Assembly: GCA_016199745.1 (NCBI GenBank)
Contig: JACQFZ010000043.1
Span: 1 to 58,487, forward strand
Origin: Gammaproteobacteria bacterium
GTDB lineage: Bacteria > Pseudomonadota > Gammaproteobacteria > Acidiferrobacterales > Sulfurifustaceae
Length of the DNA: 58,487 bases
Direction of reading: 5' to 3'
Of the stretch, positions 44,597-54,572 are shown in pieces (the first letter of the stretch is position 1; the number at the start of each line of letters is the position of its first letter). A program made the translations under genes and the position numbers. A model generated the notes under the pieces. That model was not told where the DNA came from and did no database searches. It saw nothing but the letters and a program-made list of their open reading frames with translations.

Positions 44597-47371
44597 TTAC
44601 GGAAGAACCGCATGCGCGGACATGCCAATTCTTCGTTCCACATCAGTTGCCGGCACCGCCGGGTGTTTGCCGCGTTCTTCGATGCGCACGAGCCCGGCGT
44701 TGCCGTCCAGATAAATCAAATCGCCGGTGTTGATAGTTTGCGTGGCGGTTTTTGTGTTCACCACGGCGGGAATGCCGAATTCGCGCGAGACGATCGAGCT
44801 GTGCGATAACGTCGAACCCACATCCGCGACGACACCCGCGGCCAACACAAACAGCGGCGTCCACGACGCGTCGGTAAAGCGCGTCACCAGAATTTCACCG
44901 TGCTGAAACTCATCGATTTGCCGGTTCAAGTCGGTAATCACGCGCGCTCGCGCCACCGCCACACCCGGACTTGCACCGAGGCCAACTATCACGTTGACAC
45001 CGCCGTCGACCGCGACCGTTGCGGTAGTCTCGCGTGTCGGTGTATAGCCACCGATGATTACCATCGGTGGCTCCTTGCTGTGCCTATTCACCAGGTGCTG
45101 GCGCCGGTTGCGCTCGATCAGCGCTTTCGAGAACGCCTCCGCGGCCGACTTCTTCCCGGAAACGTAGGTCCGGAATTCGTTGAAATCGATATAGGGCAGA
45201 TCGCTCACAGCGACGACGCCTTGCCGCTCCAATCGGCTAAGCACCTCGACGATGATCTTTCGATAAAACCAGGTATGCGCAATGAACGTGGGCCGCACGG
45301 CTTCCCGGCGTTCCGCATTTTTGCCATAAGCCGAGACGATGAGCTTGAACAAAACGCGTATCTTGAACGGCAACTTGGCCAATAATTGTGCGGTATCTTT
45401 TTCTCTCGCCGCATCAGTTGCGCCAAGCTGCGCTTCAATCCGAACTTCCTTGGCGAGATACAAGCGAATCACCTGCAGAATATAGGTAGGGTCGTCGCTC
45501 CAACGTGGGATGCTCAATTCGAACTCTTGCCGTGCACGCGTACCGAATTCTTTCAGGAACGGCGCCAACGCTTCCGCCAGGAATGCGTGACCTTCGTTAT
45601 CACGTTCCAACGTCTCGATCAGATCGTCGGTACTCGTATCCAGGAACAACTGTCGCAACGCGGGCGACGCATTGACCGTCTCGGTCAATGCGACTATTCC
45701 ACGAGTCACTTCAATCGTCCGAAGATTATTCATCGCCGCCTTGATGCGGTTCTGCAATCCCTGTCCTTCGCCGTTGAGCCACTTACTGCACAGCTCGGTC
45801 AGCGCGTCGTATAGCGCGAACGACTGTAGAAAAAACGGCATGTAGGCGGCGCTTCCGATCAGAAAAAAATGGTCGACGCGTTTCAGTTCCGCATCGAGCG
45901 CTGACAGGCTCATGGCGTCGAGATTCAGCCCGCGGAAACGCGCCGTCTCGCGCTCGCGCAACACCAGCATTTTCCTCACCGTGCGACCGGCGGTGAGCAT
46001 GTTGCGAAGCTGAATCACCAACCAATACAGACCGCTTTTCAAATACCGAAATCCGGAAATGGGCGTGCCGTAAGGATTGACGTAAGCCGATAAATCCACC
46101 TCGTCATTGGCATAACGTTGGGTGAATTTCATCGGCTCATGCGTTGGCGGGCACTGCGTCAGCAAGTGCGCCGACGCGGAGATGTTCAAATACACGTGCC
46201 CCTGAAGGTAACCCATGTAGTGTTGCGAGTTGCCGATATCGCGCAGCCCCATCGTCTTCACCGACGGGCCGTGAATATGGTGCTGATAGAACCGGCAGAA
46301 CGAAAGGCCGAGCGGTGTCATCAAGCCGGTCACGATCTCGCCGGTATCCAAACGCGAGAACATCGCCTGGTCGCGAATGCGCGGATCGGTTTCCTCGGCA
46401 TCGGCATAAATCTTCGCGCCCGGCTTCGACGCCGTTATCGTGATCGGCCGCGCCTGCAAGATCCAAATTTTTTCGTCCTTGATCGCCCACTCGATATCGA
46501 CGTCCTGACCATAATGTTTGCGAATCGCGTCGGCTTGAACGGCAAGCTCGATCGCCTTGGCATTGGTCAACGTTCTCGCCGAAACCCACTGCGGCGGCGT
46601 TTCCTGCGTCACGACACCGCCGGCAAGTCCGGGCGCGGACATCGTCCATTTTTGCCGCACCGAACAATCCGCGACCGCAAAGTGGTCGCTGCGCACGACA
46701 TAGGTGTCGGTCGACACTTTTCCCGCGACCACGCCCTCGCCCACACCCCAGCACGATTCAATAATCGTGCGCGTGGAATCGCCGTCGATAGGATCAGCAG
46801 TGAACAAAACGCCAGCGACATCGGCGTCGACCATCGCCTGTATGACAACGGCGATGCCGGTCTTGCTGTCGGCAGCCGCGCCCGCCACCGCTTGGTGACG
46901 ACGATAAGTTTGCGCACGCCGATCCCACAACGAACCCCAAATGCGCTTTACGCTGTCTACCACAGCGCACGCATCCTTCACGTACAGGAAACTGTCGAAC
47001 TGTCCGGCGAACGAACGCAACGCGCCATCTTCATCGACCGCGGAAGAACGTACCGCTACCGACTCGCCGCCGATCGCTTGATAGACATCGACAATAGCGT
47101 GTCGAAGGTCGAAAGGAATTTCCGCTTGTTCGATGCGGCGGCGAATCTCTGCATGGGTATCGAGATCGAATGAACTCAAGCCGTCGATCCAGCGTTCAAT
47201 CCCCGATGTCTTCAAAAACATTTGGTAAGCGTCGGCAGTGACGCAATACGCCCGCGGCACCGAAAATCCCGCGCGAACTAATGTGTTGAGCGATTTTCCC
47301 TTACCGCCAAGACGTTCGACGCTGTCATCGGCGGTTCCAGTAATTTCTACTACGTAACGACCGCTGTTCAT
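44597..47371 (-). CDS. pigC: PigC: ATP-dependent prodigiosin-forming condensing enzyme
   Basis: This 924-residue protein has a PEP-synthase-like build. The N-terminal ATP-grasp domain has RLGGKGKSLNTLVRAGFSVP, AVRSSAVDEDGALRSFAGQF and DVDIEWAIKD. A long middle part follows, then a C-terminal PEP-utiliser mobile domain with GSTLSHSSIVSREFGIPAVV, whose His carries the phosphoryl group in relatives. PigC condenses the bipyrrole aldehyde with the alkylpyrrole to make the tripyrrole, the final step. Family length is about 890. The start overlaps the pigB stop by 4 bp. Confidence 0.94.
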   Translation of the reverse strand: MNSGRYVVEITGTADDSVERLGGKGKSLNTLVRAGFSVPRAYCVTADAYQMFLKTSGIERWIDGLSSFDLDTHAEIRRRIEQAEIPFDLRHAIVDVYQAIGGESVAVRSSAVDEDGALRSFAGQFDSFLYVKDACAVVDSVKRIWGSLWDRRAQTYRRHQAVAGAAADSKTGIAVVIQAMVDADVAGVLFTADPIDGDSTRTIIESCWGVGEGVVAGKVSTDTYVVRSDHFAVADCSVRQKWTMSAPGLAGGVVTQETPPQWVSARTLTNAKAIELAVQADAIRKHYGQDVDIEWAIKDEKIWILQARPITITASKPGAKIYADAEETDPRIRDQAMFSRLDTGEIVTGLMTPLGLSFCRFYQHHIHGPSVKTMGLRDIGNSQHYMGYLQGHVYLNISASAHLLTQCPPTHEPMKFTQRYANDEVDLSAYVNPYGTPISGFRYLKSGLYWLVIQLRNMLTAGRTVRKMLVLRERETARFRGLNLDAMSLSALDAELKRVDHFFLIGSAAYMPFFLQSFALYDALTELCSKWLNGEGQGLQNRIKAAMNNLRTIEVTRGIVALTETVNASPALRQLFLDTSTDDLIETLERDNEGHAFLAEALAPFLKEFGTRARQEFELSIPRWSDDPTYILQVIRLYLAKEVRIEAQLGATDAAREKDTAQLLAKLPFKIRVLFKLIVSAYGKNAERREAVRPTFIAHTWFYRKIIVEVLSRLERQGVVAVSDLPYIDFNEFRTYVSGKKSAAEAFSKALIERNRRQHLVNRHSKEPPMVIIGGYTPTRETTATVAVDGGVNVIVGLGASPGVAVARARVITDLNRQIDEFQHGEILVTRFTDASWTPLFVLAAGVVADVGSTLSHSSIVSREFGIPAVVNTKTATQTINTGDLIYLDGNAGLVRIEERGKHPAVPATDVERRIGMSAHAVLP

Positions 47372-49044
47372 GGGATTAGCTGCTCGGAATCAACTCCTTG
47401 TTGGAGCGGGATGTGTCCCGATTCACGCGTCATATGTTCTTCCGCCTGTGCCGCCGCGCTGCATCCCGCCGCAATCGCACTTTCGAGATTGCCGATGCCG
47501 ATGCTGTCCTGGTTGGCAAAAAAGATACCTCGGTGCGGATGCGACGCGCGCACAAACACGTCGTCTTTCATCTGACCCCGCTTGGCGATCACCAAGCTAC
47601 GCGGCCAACGCCAGATCTTGATGTCCTGAATCAGGTCGGTGGCAATCCCCATCGCCTGCAACAATTCACACGCTTCCAAATAAGTAGATCGCTGCAAGTC
47701 GTCAAACGTCGATAGCGTCAGCTTGCCTTGGTCCGCCTCGCGCGCGACCGGTTTGAGCAGCGTTAGCACACCGATGTCGTCAGTGCAGGCGCTGTCCATC
47801 CAGTTCGCCACCAAACACGCGCCGCTGCGACACCAGTCGTTGGGATATTTGCCGGTGACATGGGTTTCGATGAGATAACCCCCGAAATATTTTTTTGCAG
47901 CCGCTTTCTCAAGAAACACGTTGGCCATGCAATAGTCACGATGCTCGATTTGCCCGATCGCTTGGCGCTGACCCGCCGGTAAATCGTCGATGGCTTGCAG
48001 CGCGGAAAATTTCGGTGCCGCCCAAATCACGCTGCCGGCGGATACTGTCAAACGTTGACCGTCTTGCTCAAAATAAATTTGATATCGAGCACCGTCGTGT
48101 TGCACCGCATCGACACGTGCGTTCTTCTTAAGTGCGCATTGCGATCGGCAACCGAGCCGTTCCTGCAAGCGCTCGGTGATTAGTCCGTTGCCGCCGGGGA
48201 AACTAACCAACGATCCATAGAGATAGCCGATTAGAAAATAAAGCCCGACATAACCGGAAACTTCTCGGGCGGAAAGACATTCCGCCCGCAACGTCGTCTC
48301 GACCGCATCTTCCACCAACTTGCCGAAACGACCCGTCGGCGCTAACGATCGCGGCAATCGCGCACGCGCATCTTGATCGAACAACAACTCGTGCAGCGAT
48401 ATCGAATCCAACTGCTCCATGTCCTGTCGACGCCAGCGACCGTCTTCTCGCCAGGGTAGTGCTGGATACCGGTCTGACCCCGGCTTGAATCGATCGAGAT
48501 AGGCAAACAGCGCCGCGAACGTTGGATCGCCCAGTTTCTTTGATGCAGCAATGAGCTTGCGCCTGGCGATGGCACTGTAGATAAGGTTGACGGTGAGACC
48601 GTAAATACCCGGATTCAACAATGCCGCAGGGCGCTTCAATAGCCCCATCACCACTTCATCCATCGAGCCGAGCAATCGCCGTGTGTCAAAAATCGCCAAC
48701 ATGTCGGCGTCGCCGGCCACCCGCCAGGTGTTCCAAAGATCGAGGTCGCGCAGCAGCGTCGCTACTTCACCGTCATTAGTGGGGAGCTGAAAACAGGTGC
48801 CGCCGATCGCAAAGCGCAGCCCATTGCGGTATTCCGTGCGCGCATTACCACCCAACTCCGTCCCCTGATCGAGCAGCAACACGGATCGATTTTGAATTTT
48901 CCAAGCGGCAGTGAGTCCCGAAACACCGCCGCCGACGACAACGACGTCATACTCACCGAGGGCGCGCCCCTGCCGGCTGCTGGGAGAACCGAAGGGCCTG
49001 CCTGCCGGCTCGAATTGTGTGGTGGGAAGCGCGTTAATTTTCAT
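47368..49044 (-). CDS. pigB: PigB: FAD-dependent dihydro-MAP oxidase
   Basis: This 558-residue flavoprotein of the amine-oxidase/desaturase type has DVVVVGGGVSGLTAAWKI near residue 33, GGNARTEYRNGLRFAIGG, and the C-terminal FAD block HPHRGIFFANQDSIGIGNLE. PigB oxidises dihydro-MAP to 2-methyl-3-alkylpyrrole (MAP). It is shorter than Serratia PigB (about 670), and I see no obvious long C-terminal membrane segment. Context (pigB-C-D-E contiguous) makes the assignment firm despite the generic fold. Confidence 0.88.
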   Translation of the reverse strand: MKINALPTTQFEPAGRPFGSPSSRQGRALGEYDVVVVGGGVSGLTAAWKIQNRSVLLLDQGTELGGNARTEYRNGLRFAIGGTCFQLPTNDGEVATLLRDLDLWNTWRVAGDADMLAIFDTRRLLGSMDEVVMGLLKRPAALLNPGIYGLTVNLIYSAIARRKLIAASKKLGDPTFAALFAYLDRFKPGSDRYPALPWREDGRWRRQDMEQLDSISLHELLFDQDARARLPRSLAPTGRFGKLVEDAVETTLRAECLSAREVSGYVGLYFLIGYLYGSLVSFPGGNGLITERLQERLGCRSQCALKKNARVDAVQHDGARYQIYFEQDGQRLTVSAGSVIWAAPKFSALQAIDDLPAGQRQAIGQIEHRDYCMANVFLEKAAAKKYFGGYLIETHVTGKYPNDWCRSGACLVANWMDSACTDDIGVLTLLKPVAREADQGKLTLSTFDDLQRSTYLEACELLQAMGIATDLIQDIKIWRWPRSLVIAKRGQMKDDVFVRASHPHRGIFFANQDSIGIGNLESAIAAGCSAAAQAEEHMTRESGHIPLQQGVDSEQLIP

Positions 49045-49088
49045 TGTTAACCCTCGGCAAACTCGATTCTTGGAAATGCATCAGCCCA

Positions 49089-49400
49089 CTACAATTGCCG
49101 GTACCCCGGCGGAATCGGATCACAGATTATTTGTTCGCTGACGTCCGCCATTTGCGAAAAGCGCGCGACCAACGATTGGAACAATGGAGTTCGCATGTCT
49201 TTTTCAAAATCCGACCAGGAACTTATCTGAACGATCTCGAGAAAATCGCAGTCTCCGCCGCGTTCCACACGTTGCATGTGAAAGCCCATAACACTCGGCA
49301 AATTATGGCAGGCGGCGTAGTCCACCTCTTTGACCCATTTGACGAACTCGTCGGCGCAAGCCGTGTCTTTCAGTTTGATTTTGTCGATGACAATCAACAT
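49089..49400 (-). CDS. pigK: PigK/RedY-like small protein of the prodiginine pathway
   Basis: This 103-residue protein, MLIVIDKIKLKDTACADEF and so on, has an alternating beta-alpha pattern with two aromatic-rich helices (WVKEVDYAACHNLP, SDFEKDMRTPLFQSL). It looks like a dimeric alpha-beta barrel (ABM-type) fold. Size and place in the cluster match PigK/RedY, small proteins of undefined catalytic role in the bipyrrole branch. It lies 6 bp after the pigM stop and 44 bp before pigB. Confidence 0.8.
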   Translation of the reverse strand: MLIVIDKIKLKDTACADEFVKWVKEVDYAACHNLPSVMGFHMQRVERGGDCDFLEIVQISSWSDFEKDMRTPLFQSLVARFSQMADVSEQIICDPIPPGYRQL

Positions 49401-49406
49401 GGTGAT

Positions 49407-50666
49407 TTACCTCGTCTCGTCGCCGAGCGCTGTCGTCGGAAAAACACAAAACGGATTGATGGCGCGGCGATAGCGAAACGAGATAGTCGGCGTTTGCGCC
49501 GGCTCGCCGACGCGGGCGAGGAACCAAATCTCGTCGAGTACCTGCAACAGTTGTTGCAACTGAGCGCGGATGTCGTCGTGCTGCAGAACAACGCTCACGG
49601 GATGTAACGCCAAACCGTTTTCCGTCGCTGCCAGCCACAACGCGAGCATCGATTCTCCGGCGAGGAATTGTCGTTCGGCGTAATCCGCAATGCTCCGCAC
49701 AACTCCCTGTGCTCCCGGGAGAGGATTAACAACAAGCGAGCCGTTGCTCGCTGCCTGAGCGCTTTGTTCGATCGACGAGGGAGAATATGTTAGGTAATAA
49801 ACGGCGGCGCTATGTGCGACCAAATCGCCGAGTTGTCGAGCGATTCGCCGAGCAACTCCCAAGCGCACGGAAACCGGCATGAACACCGGCGCCAACAACC
49901 CGCGGTACCAGGCTCGCTTCCACGCCGGCATCGGTCCCAGTAATTGCTGAATATTGAAACCGATGTCATCTACCTCACCGGTGCGCTCGGAGAAGTCGAT
50001 GTGGCGATAGCTCTCGGCCCACGCGCGTCGATCGCTGAAATCACGCTCGGCGTGGCGGGCAACGAATTCAGCGAGTCGTTTTACATCTTGTCGCTGATCG
50101 CGCTTATGCCATGTGCATGCATCGTCCGTCGACAGCCGATACGGCAACACCGATCCAGCATCAGTCGGTAGCATGCACACCGAGGAAATTCGATAGCGAC
50201 CACGCAACGTTTTGCGTTGCTGTGCCAAACGCAGAAGATAATCGAGTTGAGCAGGTTGTTCCGAAATCAGTTGTTCGTTGATAAAAAATACCGCGAGCGG
50301 CTCACATGTCGAAAATTTTTGTGCCCCCATCGCCGTAGCAGGCGCCCACCCCTGCGAAAATAGCTGGACCGCAACATCGATTCCCTGTAAGCGCAGAAAG
50401 TTATGAAACAGCGCGGCAAAACCACCGACGCTCATGCGCATTTCTCTTTTTAAACTGAGCAATGCCGATAACGATCTGGTCTGATCGATACCCAACACCA
50501 ATGCGTTACGCCATTCAAAAGGAACGACTGGGGACGGCTGAACGTGTTCGGTGTAGAACCGCTGATTGCACCCGATCAGCGACCACGGCTGACAGTTATG
50601 CGATGACGGCGCCAGGCTGGCCCATTCGGCAGCACGCCGTATCTTTGTCGCGATAACGTCGGTCAT
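49407..50666 (-). CDS. pigM: PigM: nitroreductase-fold bipyrrole methanol oxidase
   Basis: I choose ATG 50,666, preceded by AAGGGG and 10 bp after the pigA stop; the longer frame from 50,732 overlaps pigA. The 419-residue product begins MTDVIATKIRRAAEWASLAP with SSHNCQPW, the FMN-binding opening of nitroreductase-like enzymes. It then has two imperfect repeats with LPGAQGVVRSIADYAERQFLAG and ESMLALWLAATENGLALHPVS. PigM oxidises 4-hydroxy-bipyrrole methanol (HBM) to the aldehyde. The assignment rests on the fold and complete cluster context. Confidence 0.88.
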   Translation of the reverse strand: MTDVIATKIRRAAEWASLAPSSHNCQPWSLIGCNQRFYTEHVQPSPVVPFEWRNALVLGIDQTRSLSALLSLKREMRMSVGGFAALFHNFLRLQGIDVAVQLFSQGWAPATAMGAQKFSTCEPLAVFFINEQLISEQPAQLDYLLRLAQQRKTLRGRYRISSVCMLPTDAGSVLPYRLSTDDACTWHKRDQRQDVKRLAEFVARHAERDFSDRRAWAESYRHIDFSERTGEVDDIGFNIQQLLGPMPAWKRAWYRGLLAPVFMPVSVRLGVARRIARQLGDLVAHSAAVYYLTYSPSSIEQSAQAASNGSLVVNPLPGAQGVVRSIADYAERQFLAGESMLALWLAATENGLALHPVSVVLQHDDIRAQLQQLLQVLDEIWFLARVGEPAQTPTISFRYRRAINPFCVFPTTALGDETR

Positions 50667-50676
50667 CAATGACCCC

Positions 50677-51855
50677 TTACATCGTCGCCGGCTTGCGCCG
50701 GCGCACCGCCGCCGTTCGCAGCTGGCGAGCAAGATTGTTTTTCAAAACCTCGGTCGTGCCGGAGAAGATTGTGGACGGTAAAGAGTTGCGCAATTGCCGT
50801 TCGATCTCGCCGGTCAACACGCCGTAGGCGCCGTGGATTTGCAAAGCGTCAAGCCCGTTCTGCACGGCGCCGTCCGACGCCAACAGCTTCGCCATCGCCG
50901 AGCTGATGGGATGCGACTTGCCTTGGTCGAGATGCCACGCGGCTTTGTGAACCGCGAGCCGCGCGGTTTCGAGGCGCAAGTACATGGCGACCAGCTTGTG
51001 GCCAATGGCTTGATGGTCGCCAATCGCTTGGCCGAATTGTTGGCGCGATTCGCTGCGCGCCAACGTCAGATCGAACTGGCGCTGCATAAGACCCAGGTAG
51101 AGCGCGAACAAACAAGTGCGCTCCCATTCCATCGATGCCTGGAACACGGCACCGCCACTACCCTCGGCACCGATACGATCGTGTTCGCCGATCCAAACGT
51201 CGTCGAACACGATATCGCCCATGGCGGTGGTGCGCAGGCCGACCTTTTCGTGCGCCGTGGCGCTGACGGTCACGCCGGGTGCGTGCCGATCCAAGATGAA
51301 GGTGCTGAGATCGAAAAAATTTCCGTTATCGGCAGTACGCGCGTGCACGATCAGGAAATCGGCGACCGGCGCGTTGGTGATATAAGTTTTTTGACCACGC
51401 AGACGGTAGCCATCTGCTTCTTTGACGGCACGCGTCTGTATCGCGAATACGTCCGAGCCGACGTCGATTTCGGTGACAGCATGTGCGCCGATCAAACCTT
51501 GCGCTCGGATCTTGGGCAACCAACGCCGCGATAGCTCGTCGCCGCCGTAGCTAACCAGTGGATGGATACACGCGCACAGATGCGCGGCAAACGCGAATAC
51601 CAATCCCGTATCCAAGCAGTGCTCGCCCAACGCTTCCAGCGCCACTGCCGTATCCAACGCGCCATACCCGCGCCCGCCGAACGACTCGGGCACGAGCAAA
51701 GCATCGAGACCGTGTGCGCTCAACACCTTCCAAAGATCGCGCGAGAACACACCGTCGGCGTCGCGCTGCGTCAGATGGGGATCGACGAGCTGCAGGCACA
51801 CCTGCGCAATCTCTTGGCGAATGTCTTGTTGTTTTTTGCTGTAGGCGAAATCCAT
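50677..51855 (-). CDS. pigA: PigA: L-prolyl-S-PCP dehydrogenase (acyl-CoA-dehydrogenase fold)
   Basis: This 392-residue flavoenzyme has the ACAD order: AHAVTEIDVGSDVFAIQT, GLRTTAMGDIVFDDVW, RQQFGQAIGDHQAI and LQIHGAYGVLTGEIERQLR, ending in STIFSGTTEV. The catalytic base is probably the Glu in MEWERTCLF. It oxidises prolyl-PigG twice to pyrrolyl-2-carboxyl-PigG. Length agrees with PigA (about 386). It lies 5 bp after the pigJ stop. Confidence 0.93.
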   Translation of the reverse strand: MDFAYSKKQQDIRQEIAQVCLQLVDPHLTQRDADGVFSRDLWKVLSAHGLDALLVPESFGGRGYGALDTAVALEALGEHCLDTGLVFAFAAHLCACIHPLVSYGGDELSRRWLPKIRAQGLIGAHAVTEIDVGSDVFAIQTRAVKEADGYRLRGQKTYITNAPVADFLIVHARTADNGNFFDLSTFILDRHAPGVTVSATAHEKVGLRTTAMGDIVFDDVWIGEHDRIGAEGSGGAVFQASMEWERTCLFALYLGLMQRQFDLTLARSESRQQFGQAIGDHQAIGHKLVAMYLRLETARLAVHKAAWHLDQGKSHPISSAMAKLLASDGAVQNGLDALQIHGAYGVLTGEIERQLRNSLPSTIFSGTTEVLKNNLARQLRTAAVRRRKPATM

Positions 51856-51860
51856 CGGCG

Positions 51861-54572
51861 TTATTCGCGATATGCTTCCAGTAACAAATGAAAGTTGATC
51901 CCGCCGGTACCGAAAGCATTAATCGCCGCGCGCTTCGGGCGCTCGGCGTTAAAAGACCATGCTTGGTTTTCCTTTAGGACGTCGAAGTTCTTTGTATCGA
52001 GCGCCAGCACCGGATTGATCTCTCCGCGAATCACATTGGCGGGATAGCAATCCTGCTCCATCGCCAGCAGCACTTTATGGACGCTGGCCATGCCGGCTGC
52101 GGCGAAGCAATGGCCGAAGCGGGTTTTGAGCGCGCCCAATTTCAGCACCTGATCGGAACCGCGCGGATAGACGTCGGCTAACGATTGAATTTCGATCTCA
52201 TCGCCGATAGTCGTACCGGTGCCGTGGGTCTCGACGTAGTCGACGGCATCGGATTCATACGCGACTTGAGCGAATGCCCGCGTCATCGACTTGACCTGCC
52301 CCGCTACATTCGGCGCGATGACTGATTTGCTTTCAGTACAACTGCCAACGGCGTTGAGCACACCGTGAATCCGCTGACCAGTGCGCTTAGCATCCGCGAG
52401 CCGGGTTAGCACCAGCGTTCCGGCGCCGTCGCCCGGCGTAAAGCCGGTGGCTTGATCGGTGAAGGTGGCGATCAGGTCCGGCGCCAACATGCGCTGCGAT
52501 GAGCACAGACATAAGTCGGTTATGTTGACGGGCAGTTCCACGCCTGTCACCAACGCCAAGTCGCAGCGACCGGAACGCAAGCGGTTCATGGCAAGCTCAA
52601 TGGCCGCCAGCGAACCAGCGCACGCCGCCTCGACGGCGACATAGCTCGCCGGCGCACCGAACTGCTCGGCGACTTGCCGGCTAATACCGCTAGCAGCCAG
52701 ATGTTCGAGATCGAGTGATGTGGGCAACTGTTGCGCGAGCGCACGCTCAACGGCACGTAGTCCGGCGTCGACGTCGGCCGCGGGCAACTGCAACTCATCG
52801 GCGGTTTCATACAGAAGGTCTTCGAACTTTCCGTAGAGAAATTTGAACGCCGCCTGTTTTTCCTGCTCCAGCGTCAGGTTGGATGCCGTCACTGCCAGGA
52901 CACGTAACGGCCACTTCACCAAATTGGCCAACGCGCCCACGCCCTGCGCCGCTTCGCGCGCCGCCGCGCGCGCAGCCACATGAGCGGCGCTATGACAGCT
53001 GTCGTCCGATAATTGCCGAGCGATCCGTCCGATATCCAGCGTCGAGGCACGCTGCACGTAGTAACTGGCTGGCTCAGCGGGATCGGGATGCCAATAAATC
53101 TCCGGCTTGAAGTACGCCGAACGCAGCTCACTAAAACACTCGTCGTTACTCGTTAATCGTTGCCAATATTCCTGCAAGCCGACGGCCTTGCCATAACAGC
53201 CGCCCAGACCGATGACGGCAATGCCCTGAGCTTCATTTGTGGATCCGTTCAGAGGAACATATGAAGGTTCCGAACACGTCGGGAGCGATGGAACCGTCGC
53301 GGAGAAATCGCTGCCGAGCTTGATCGCAAACCCGTTCCCGTGCAGACCGATGCCGGCCACTAAGGTGCTGACGCGTTCCTGGTCGATGGCGATGACCTGC
53401 CGTGGAATTATTAAATTCGACCACTTGGAAAATCGGCTCGACACGTCGTCATGCGGCGCTACCGACGGTGGGATTTGTCGGTGTTGAATGACCAATAAAG
53501 CTTTAATAAACGATGCGAATACGCTCGCAGCATAGGTGTACCCGGTGACGCTTTGGGCCGCGCCGACATAGCAAGCGCCGTCATTCGTCGAACCACGGGT
53601 CGCGGCGATACTGGACAGCCAATCGGCAAAACCCGCCTCTCCGCGATTACGGACCGTATCTATATATAAGAGTGACGGGTCGCTAAGCGGCGCTTTCCAT
53701 GGGCTGACGTCACCAGCGCTGTCATTGCCGGGCAACGGCGCCGAATAGGCGGTATCGATGTAGGCTAATGCCTTCGACTCCGGTCGTTCGCAGGCCTTCA
53801 GCACCACCGCACACACGCCCTCACCGAAACCACCGACACCGTCCGCACTAAACGGCGCACCACACCGCGATACATCGACCCCCTGCTTTGCCAACACCTC
53901 CAGCATCAACGGTGATTCCAACCGCTGTCCGCCGATAATAAGCACCGCCTTGGCGCGGCGCTGCTGCAAGGCGTCGATCGCACTGATAAACGCCTCGATG
54001 CCACCGCTGTCGAGCGACTCCAGCGCCATTGCCCGGCCACGCAACTTGAAATAAGCAGCGATCCGCGCCGGGATTGTGCTCGCCATCTCGCCGACCTTGT
54101 CGTGCGACGTGGCAGTGAAGGCGTGCTGTAGTTTTTTCTTGATCTGCGCGGTAATCCGCGGGCGCAATGCCGGATCGAGTGGCGTCGCAAATTCCACAGC
54201 CAGTTGCTGACCGAACAAACGTGCATAATTTTCATAAGCGCGGTTCAGGCCGAAGCCCGTGCAAAAAATAACGTCGGTGAGTTCAGCATCGATCTCCCCC
54301 TGTTCCAGCCCGGCTTGCGTCAACGCTTGCTGCGCGACCTCGAACAAATGCAACTGAATCTCGTTGATGGAATCTCGGTAAATCGGTGGCACGTTGAATT
54401 GCCCATAACTAGCCCTGGGCTGATCGATACGTTGAACATTCGTACGGGAATCGTGCCACGGAGAGTGTTCGACAAATCGTTGCCAAAGCTCATCGAGATT
54501 GTTGGCTCCGGCAAAACGGCAGGCCACTCCCGTCACGGCAACACGGGGAACACCGGCAGATGCCACCGTCAT
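51861..54572 (-). CDS. pigJ: PigJ: tandem ketosynthase protein for bipyrrole formation
   Basis: 903 residues with two ketosynthase-like halves. The C-terminal KS (about 450-903) has a full triad: EAACAGSLAA (Cys), VETHGTGTTIGD (His) and FGHCFAAAGM (His). In the N-terminal KS (about 1-420) the nucleophile region reads LESLDSGGIEA, with Asp where Cys is expected, so that half should be catalytically silent, like a chain-length factor. PigJ takes pyrrolyl-PigG and condenses it with malonyl on the PigH carrier domain. The stop overlaps nothing; the ATG overlaps the pigI stop by 4 bp. Confidence 0.93.
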   Translation of the reverse strand: MTVASAGVPRVAVTGVACRFAGANNLDELWQRFVEHSPWHDSRTNVQRIDQPRASYGQFNVPPIYRDSINEIQLHLFEVAQQALTQAGLEQGEIDAELTDVIFCTGFGLNRAYENYARLFGQQLAVEFATPLDPALRPRITAQIKKKLQHAFTATSHDKVGEMASTIPARIAAYFKLRGRAMALESLDSGGIEAFISAIDALQQRRAKAVLIIGGQRLESPLMLEVLAKQGVDVSRCGAPFSADGVGGFGEGVCAVVLKACERPESKALAYIDTAYSAPLPGNDSAGDVSPWKAPLSDPSLLYIDTVRNRGEAGFADWLSSIAATRGSTNDGACYVGAAQSVTGYTYAASVFASFIKALLVIQHRQIPPSVAPHDDVSSRFSKWSNLIIPRQVIAIDQERVSTLVAGIGLHGNGFAIKLGSDFSATVPSLPTCSEPSYVPLNGSTNEAQGIAVIGLGGCYGKAVGLQEYWQRLTSNDECFSELRSAYFKPEIYWHPDPAEPASYYVQRASTLDIGRIARQLSDDSCHSAAHVAARAAAREAAQGVGALANLVKWPLRVLAVTASNLTLEQEKQAAFKFLYGKFEDLLYETADELQLPAADVDAGLRAVERALAQQLPTSLDLEHLAASGISRQVAEQFGAPASYVAVEAACAGSLAAIELAMNRLRSGRCDLALVTGVELPVNITDLCLCSSQRMLAPDLIATFTDQATGFTPGDGAGTLVLTRLADAKRTGQRIHGVLNAVGSCTESKSVIAPNVAGQVKSMTRAFAQVAYESDAVDYVETHGTGTTIGDEIEIQSLADVYPRGSDQVLKLGALKTRFGHCFAAAGMASVHKVLLAMEQDCYPANVIRGEINPVLALDTKNFDVLKENQAWSFNAERPKRAAINAFGTGGINFHLLLEAYRE

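Noticed and set aside
49407-50732. Longer pigM start at 50,732
   Set aside because: The extension is Cys/Arg-rich and overlaps pigA. ATG 50,666 has AAGGGG and gives the normal nitroreductase opening.
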